NCBI GenBank assembly: GCA_964461045.1
Contig: CAYWSJ010000001.1
Span: 1-64,000, forward strand
Length of the DNA stretch: 64,000 nucleotides
Direction of reading: 5' to 3'
DNA from: JAGXLC01 sp964461045
GTDB lineage: Bacteria; Bacteroidota; Bacteroidia; Bacteroidales; UBA12077
Position 1 is the first letter of the stretch, and every line of letters begins with the position of its first letter. Shown piece by piece: positions 63,501-64,000 of this stretch. Under the pieces are notes generated by a model. The model was not told where the DNA came from, did no database searches, and saw only the letters and a list, made by a program, of their open reading frames with translations. The translations under genes were made by a program, and so were the position numbers.

Positions 63501-64000
63501 CTGTTCAAACAAACTCTTCAGGTATTGCAATTTTTGAAAACCTTGTAATAAATGAAGCTTCAGATGATTATCAGATTGTTTTTGATGCAGTTTATTCTGG
63601 AGTATCCAATGTTAGTTCAAACGTATTTACAATTTTTCCCGCACCGGCTGATAATATGCAAATAATTACACAACCTCTTGACGGAGAGGCAGGTTCTGTA
63701 ATCTCAGGACCACCCACAATAGGTGTATACGATGTTTATGGAAACAGTATTCAGGGAATTGATGTAGGAGTATCAGAAATAGGTGGTGAACCTCTAAATG
63801 GCACAACAACAATTGCTACAGATGATAATGGAATTTCTGTATTTACCGATCTTATAATAGACAATCCTGGAACATATCAGCTATTGTTCAATGCCAATGC
63901 AGCAGGAGTAAGCAATATTCAATCTGAAAGCTTTAATGTTATCTCCACAGGAACAATTCACCGGTTCAAAGGTGGCTCCCACAGTGGATTTATTTCATCT
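54545..64000 (+). CDS. Giant secreted protein of Ig-like (Big/invasin-type) repeats, open at window end
   Basis: This frame starts at the ATG at 54545 and stays open for 3152 codons to the last base, so the 3' end is missing. A signal peptide (MQRLILYFLLIFFQAGTLFA) precedes about 29 repeats of about 100 residues, each of the form TQPxETxAGxxIxGPPxVxV, NPVxGVxVTVxxN, T-x-x-x-G-x-AxFxDLVI and YQLxF, comparable to bacterial Ig-like domain 1 of invasins. Repeats 5-10 form pairs (about 620-bp period). From repeat 15 they form triplets of about 1000 bp. From repeat 14 on, each triplet ends in a linker R-F/Y-K-G-x-S/T-H-S-G-F/Y. The protein should be a very long extracellular rod, probably an adhesin or matrix protein. 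It begins 66 bp after the nested-domain gene and may share its transcript. The C-terminal anchor or T9SS domain, if any, lies beyond the window. Confidence 0.9.
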   Translation, partial: MQRLILYFLLIFFQAGTLFAQPDYMQVTTQPQNTEAGQVVAGNPVVTVYDSDDNPVGAGTNVNVTLNKHSFAGSSTLTVATDDNGRAVFSNLVIDTAANNYQLTFSSGSLSDVASNNFNVTSAAPDYMSITTQPGDTIQGYPVAGFPTVTVYDTYGNPVQNIEITVTVNKNSLNGTLTETTNSNGTALFNNLIIDVFDTGYELTFDADDTDAPGVANVTSTTFEIFEEQATITTINQPVNSVVSYPLEGDNVIQGPAVLVKNMSGDSLQGINIIAELSGGSFGSSSIDTITTDSDGIAVFDSLLINNPGTGYQIIFSTGTNAVADEISTTFDVLSESGVLILNQQPEESIEAYPVEGPPTIYLEDGGSPIIGTDVTAYLSKNSFSAESKLTVTTDNSGIAVFDSLFIDSVDTDYQIYFKASQAGVSTIISDSFDVVEELATLSVNQQPELTISGELINGPPSVELIDKSTGNPPSSPVNIYAYINKNDFAGESDTIATAKPANNGIATFDSLIVNHSENDYEIRFSTNSSGIADITTDSFDIIPVAGTMTIDPQPVETIEGYPVAGPPKITILDPGDNPLQGISVEAILNKNGFASGTTTLSTNADGEAIFDDLIINDVAANYNIQFNVDVSTGVVSQTSNNFDVVEETAFLTVQNQPSLTVAGEVVNGTPSVLLEDAVTGDPIANATINVSLNKGNISGGTTSVLTNSSGIAVFDDLFIDNDDQDYELIFSTGTSGIADIHSGQFDVVPVAGEISIIQQPQETVDGYTVAAPPAIEILRTDGITPMPGLDVTATINKNNFTGPSTTTLTTDVNGEAFFDNLTLNQAADDYEITFTLDPSDSIPDTTTTKFNVVNEVAVITIQNQPQLTIAGEYINGPPSVILETPSGTPISGGTIYVSLNQSDFATESVVSATSNSSGIATFDSLIIDDANTGYEITFSSNSSGIAPKTSSSFEIVDPEGLIEITQQPLETVNGQPVAGPPSVSITETNGDPWGGNEVDITVSINKNGFSSGTLTKTTTGGSAAFDNLILNSIDTDYQLTFSTDISERIPSEKTDSFDVVAVTGNMNITLQPSETVAGDPINGPPTVILTNLSGNPVQGVDITASLNKNSFNGSSTTTVTTNSSGEAVFDNLMIDVFDTGYEITFSSEASGVADITSNPFEVTDATLSMSVTTQPQQSVAGDTVEGYPAVTVTNGGGGISGVVVTASINKNNFDGASTLTATTDGGGVATFDNLILNTADTDYKITFNADYSGVPNALSSPFEIIAASPDDIIVTTEPSQTEAGSVIQGPPTALLLDEFGNPVSGVNIDVVPNQHNFASGTTSKTTSNNGKAIFDDLVLNIAEDNYQLLFTESGGADANSDYFEVTSAQEDTLKILNHPFETVAGAAINGPPTVLVEDEYGNPVTGITVSLNEEGGYPIDAGTLNLETQDNGQVSFTDLVINTENIGYQLRFSTGGIQNLSNKFNVVPGTIFPRFHGSTHSGYVTHLNNNNSLGQTPTRIEIDMQPQESVVGSNIEGPPEIVVYDATDQPVSNVSVTVSGAVFSSGTVTRTTDENGHIPFNDLVIDTKGTYNLTFTADDYPSVTAQSNDFEVIDAIATMTMDIQPQETVAGQPVAGHPAVLLENSIGMPMEGVDIRVYINQHSFVSGNTTVQTDANGLAVFDDLVINKAAENYQLIFDADYSGVQNLTSGSFKVINANAHNLQVTTQPMETYQGATIEGPPVARVTDEYGNPVPGAEISVSEVSGAIDAGITNITSDINGYATFSTLVINDNGTYQLNFSSSGLTDALSNNFQVVPGTVANRFKGSSHSGFGNKSIQNKLLGQKPVRMEMVTQPLETVAGFAIEGPPVIGVYDALDNPVPNVQVTVTAIGGSLDNGTYTKTTNEQGEITFNDLIINTSGTYQLSFTADNYSGTVSDLQSSNFDIVDQVYNMQIETQPGNTTAGQTVNGVPKVSITNFINQPLSGVEVTVYINQFSFASGTMTVQTDENGEAIFNDLVINNASADYQLIFDADYSGVSNVASDNFDITPAAPSSMTINTQPFETTEGAAIEGPPSVALTDDFNNPVTGENISVSESGGYIFDGGTTTLSTNENGLVTFSDLVINAIGTYSLTFSHSSVSDLNSDIFNVISGTVSNRFKGSSHSGFGKQETNNKLLGQIPSRIEIIGQPQETVVGEVIEGPPQIVVYDALDNTVANVDISVTVPGGFKPGSTTTISTDENGEITFNNLIIESVGSYQLSFSADNHPGVTAQSETFEVIDQQLFLSVTTQPGESTAGQPVAGHPTVQLANSIGQGYQGVDITVYLNQFGFSSAPSTQTVTTNSSGYAEFDQIVINQAAENYQLLFDANYGGVLNVSSDTFNVIHAAADHLTTVTEPEETVSGATISGPPSVRAVDAFNNPVDGVNISVSETGGYTFDAGTLSANSNENGISAFNDLIINDIGQYSLTYSASGLPDLVSNNFNVISGTISYRYKGSTHSGFSQVAANDKYLGQTPARIEIQAQPMETIVSSSIEGPPSIIVYDNVDNPVSGITIRVSVDGFFTPASTTEIQTNASGEVVFDNLVIDQTGFYTLTFEAIGYGNVDPVNSQEFEVVNQMLNASIVTQPSETVAGDPLAGPPEVKLENDFGQGFQGVDVIAHINQSNYTPSSTDTVTTDANGLATFSNLVLENAEENYQVIFEIDYTGVNNLSSDFFDVVPAPASQFVMITQPEDGLAGAPVGGPPAVGLQDAYNNAIAGETVTVSEVGGYSFDAGTVNITTNENGTAVFNDLLINTDGTYNLNFSTSLAGVSDLQSNSFTLQPGNIANRFKGNTHSGFYTQNRENVLLQQVPERIVILTQPMQSVVSVPIQGPPSLRVYDQTDISVSGVAVTASVVGGSTSLSGTQTLTTDVNGEVLFDDISINQTGTYQLHFEVAGYPDVEVNSQNFEVINQTLSMEVNEQPQNTEAGQIIGGHPAVSITNEVGQPAPAGIDVVAYTNQNSFSSDPSYDTVQTNSSGIAIFENLVINEASDDYQIVFDAVYSGVSNVSSNVFTIFPAPADNMQIITQPLDGEAGSVISGPPTIGVYDVYGNSIQGIDVGVSEIGGEPLNGTTTIATDDNGISVFTDLIIDNPGTYQLLFNANAAGVSNIQSESFNVISTGTIHRFKGGSHSGFISS
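55867..57740 (+). repeat. Three two-domain repeats (about 620 bp each) in the giant Ig-like gene
   Basis: Repeats 5, 7 and 9 (starting near 55867, 56496 and 57120) share the INGPPSV / GIATFDSL type, and repeats 6, 8 and 10 (near 56188, 56806 and 57430) the ETVxGxxVAGPP / NKNGF type. The alternation shows duplication of a two-domain block. Confidence 0.75.
58660..64000 (+). repeat. Three-domain repeats (about 1000 bp) with an RFKGxSHSGF linker
   Basis: The linker core lies at 58967-58996, 59951-59980, 60950-60979, 61949-61978, 62954-62983 and 63962-63991, spacings 984, 999, 999, 1005 and 1008 bp. Arg, Gly4, His7, Ser8 and Gly9 are invariant in all six. About 15 residues later most copies have LGQxPxRIE before the next Ig-like domain. 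Each triplet has the same order of three domain types. Confidence 0.9.

Noticed and set aside
54545..64000. Regular repeats that could suggest a CRISPR or satellite array
   Set aside because: Repeats are about 300 bp long, in frame and degenerate at DNA level; they encode Ig-like protein domains.

Overview
The window looks like a chromosomal segment of a marine or sediment member of the Bacteroidota (order Bacteroidales/Marinilabiliales is my guess from general feel, not from a search). Reasons: low GC, AT-rich leaders with weak ribosome binding sites, C-terminal sorting domains of the type IX secretion system (T9SS), a FISUMP protein, SUMF1-like surface proteins, and Wza/Wzc-type exopolysaccharide export genes of the Bacteroidota kind.

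Layout. (1) 264-3079: purK-purE and an OFA-type MFS transporter, an ordinary housekeeping operon. (2) 3080-6573: a FISUMP lipoprotein-like secreted protein, a roughly 260-bp imperfect palindrome with IS200/REP-like ends, a PsiE-family membrane protein, and a frameshifted small gene. (3) 6574-44377: one long surface-polysaccharide locus. It starts with Wza-like export lipoprotein, Wzc-like tyrosine kinase and a WbaP/WcaJ-type initiating phosphoglycosyltransferase, followed by a secreted protein with a near-perfect internal duplication. A leftward operon (24670 to 16394) then codes for an acyl carrier protein, an asparagine-synthase-like amidotransferase, a NadE-like amide synthetase, an AMP-forming ligase, an MBOAT membrane acyltransferase, an SGNH/DltD-like protein and a methyltransferase. 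Upstream of it are a PP-loop ATPase and a beta-helix protein. Then come a sulfotransferase, an ATP-grasp enzyme, a Wzx flippase, a Wzy-like polymerase, a T9SS-exported beta-helix/PKD protein, and a run of glycosyltransferases, a pyruvyltransferase, a WecG/TagA glycosyltransferase and a polysaccharide deacetylase. (4) 44484-49434: a Fur/PerR-like regulator directly followed by katG, then a QueG-like iron-sulfur protein, a small membrane protein and a single-domain CAT-fold acyltransferase. (5) 50045-64000: two very large secreted proteins, probably one operon. The first (1477 aa) is a set of domains nested inside one another: SUMF1 split by DUF2341 plus LamG, LamG split by a beta-sandwich, and that split by two glycine-rich domains. 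The second starts at 54545, is still open at the window edge (3152 codons so far), and consists of about 29 Ig-like repeats arranged in higher-order repeats, with a recurrent RFKGxSHSGF linker about every 1000 bp.

How the parts fit: region 3 would build, decorate and export a complex polysaccharide. Its most unusual part is the leftward operon, which resembles the Dlt teichoic-acid D-alanylation logic (ligase, carrier, MBOAT, SGNH partner) combined with two amide-forming enzymes. I infer that it loads an amidated or amino-acid-like acyl group on the carrier and transfers it to the exported glycan. Region 5 supplies giant surface proteins that may sit in or on that matrix. No tRNA, rRNA, CRISPR array, integrase or intact transposase gene was seen.
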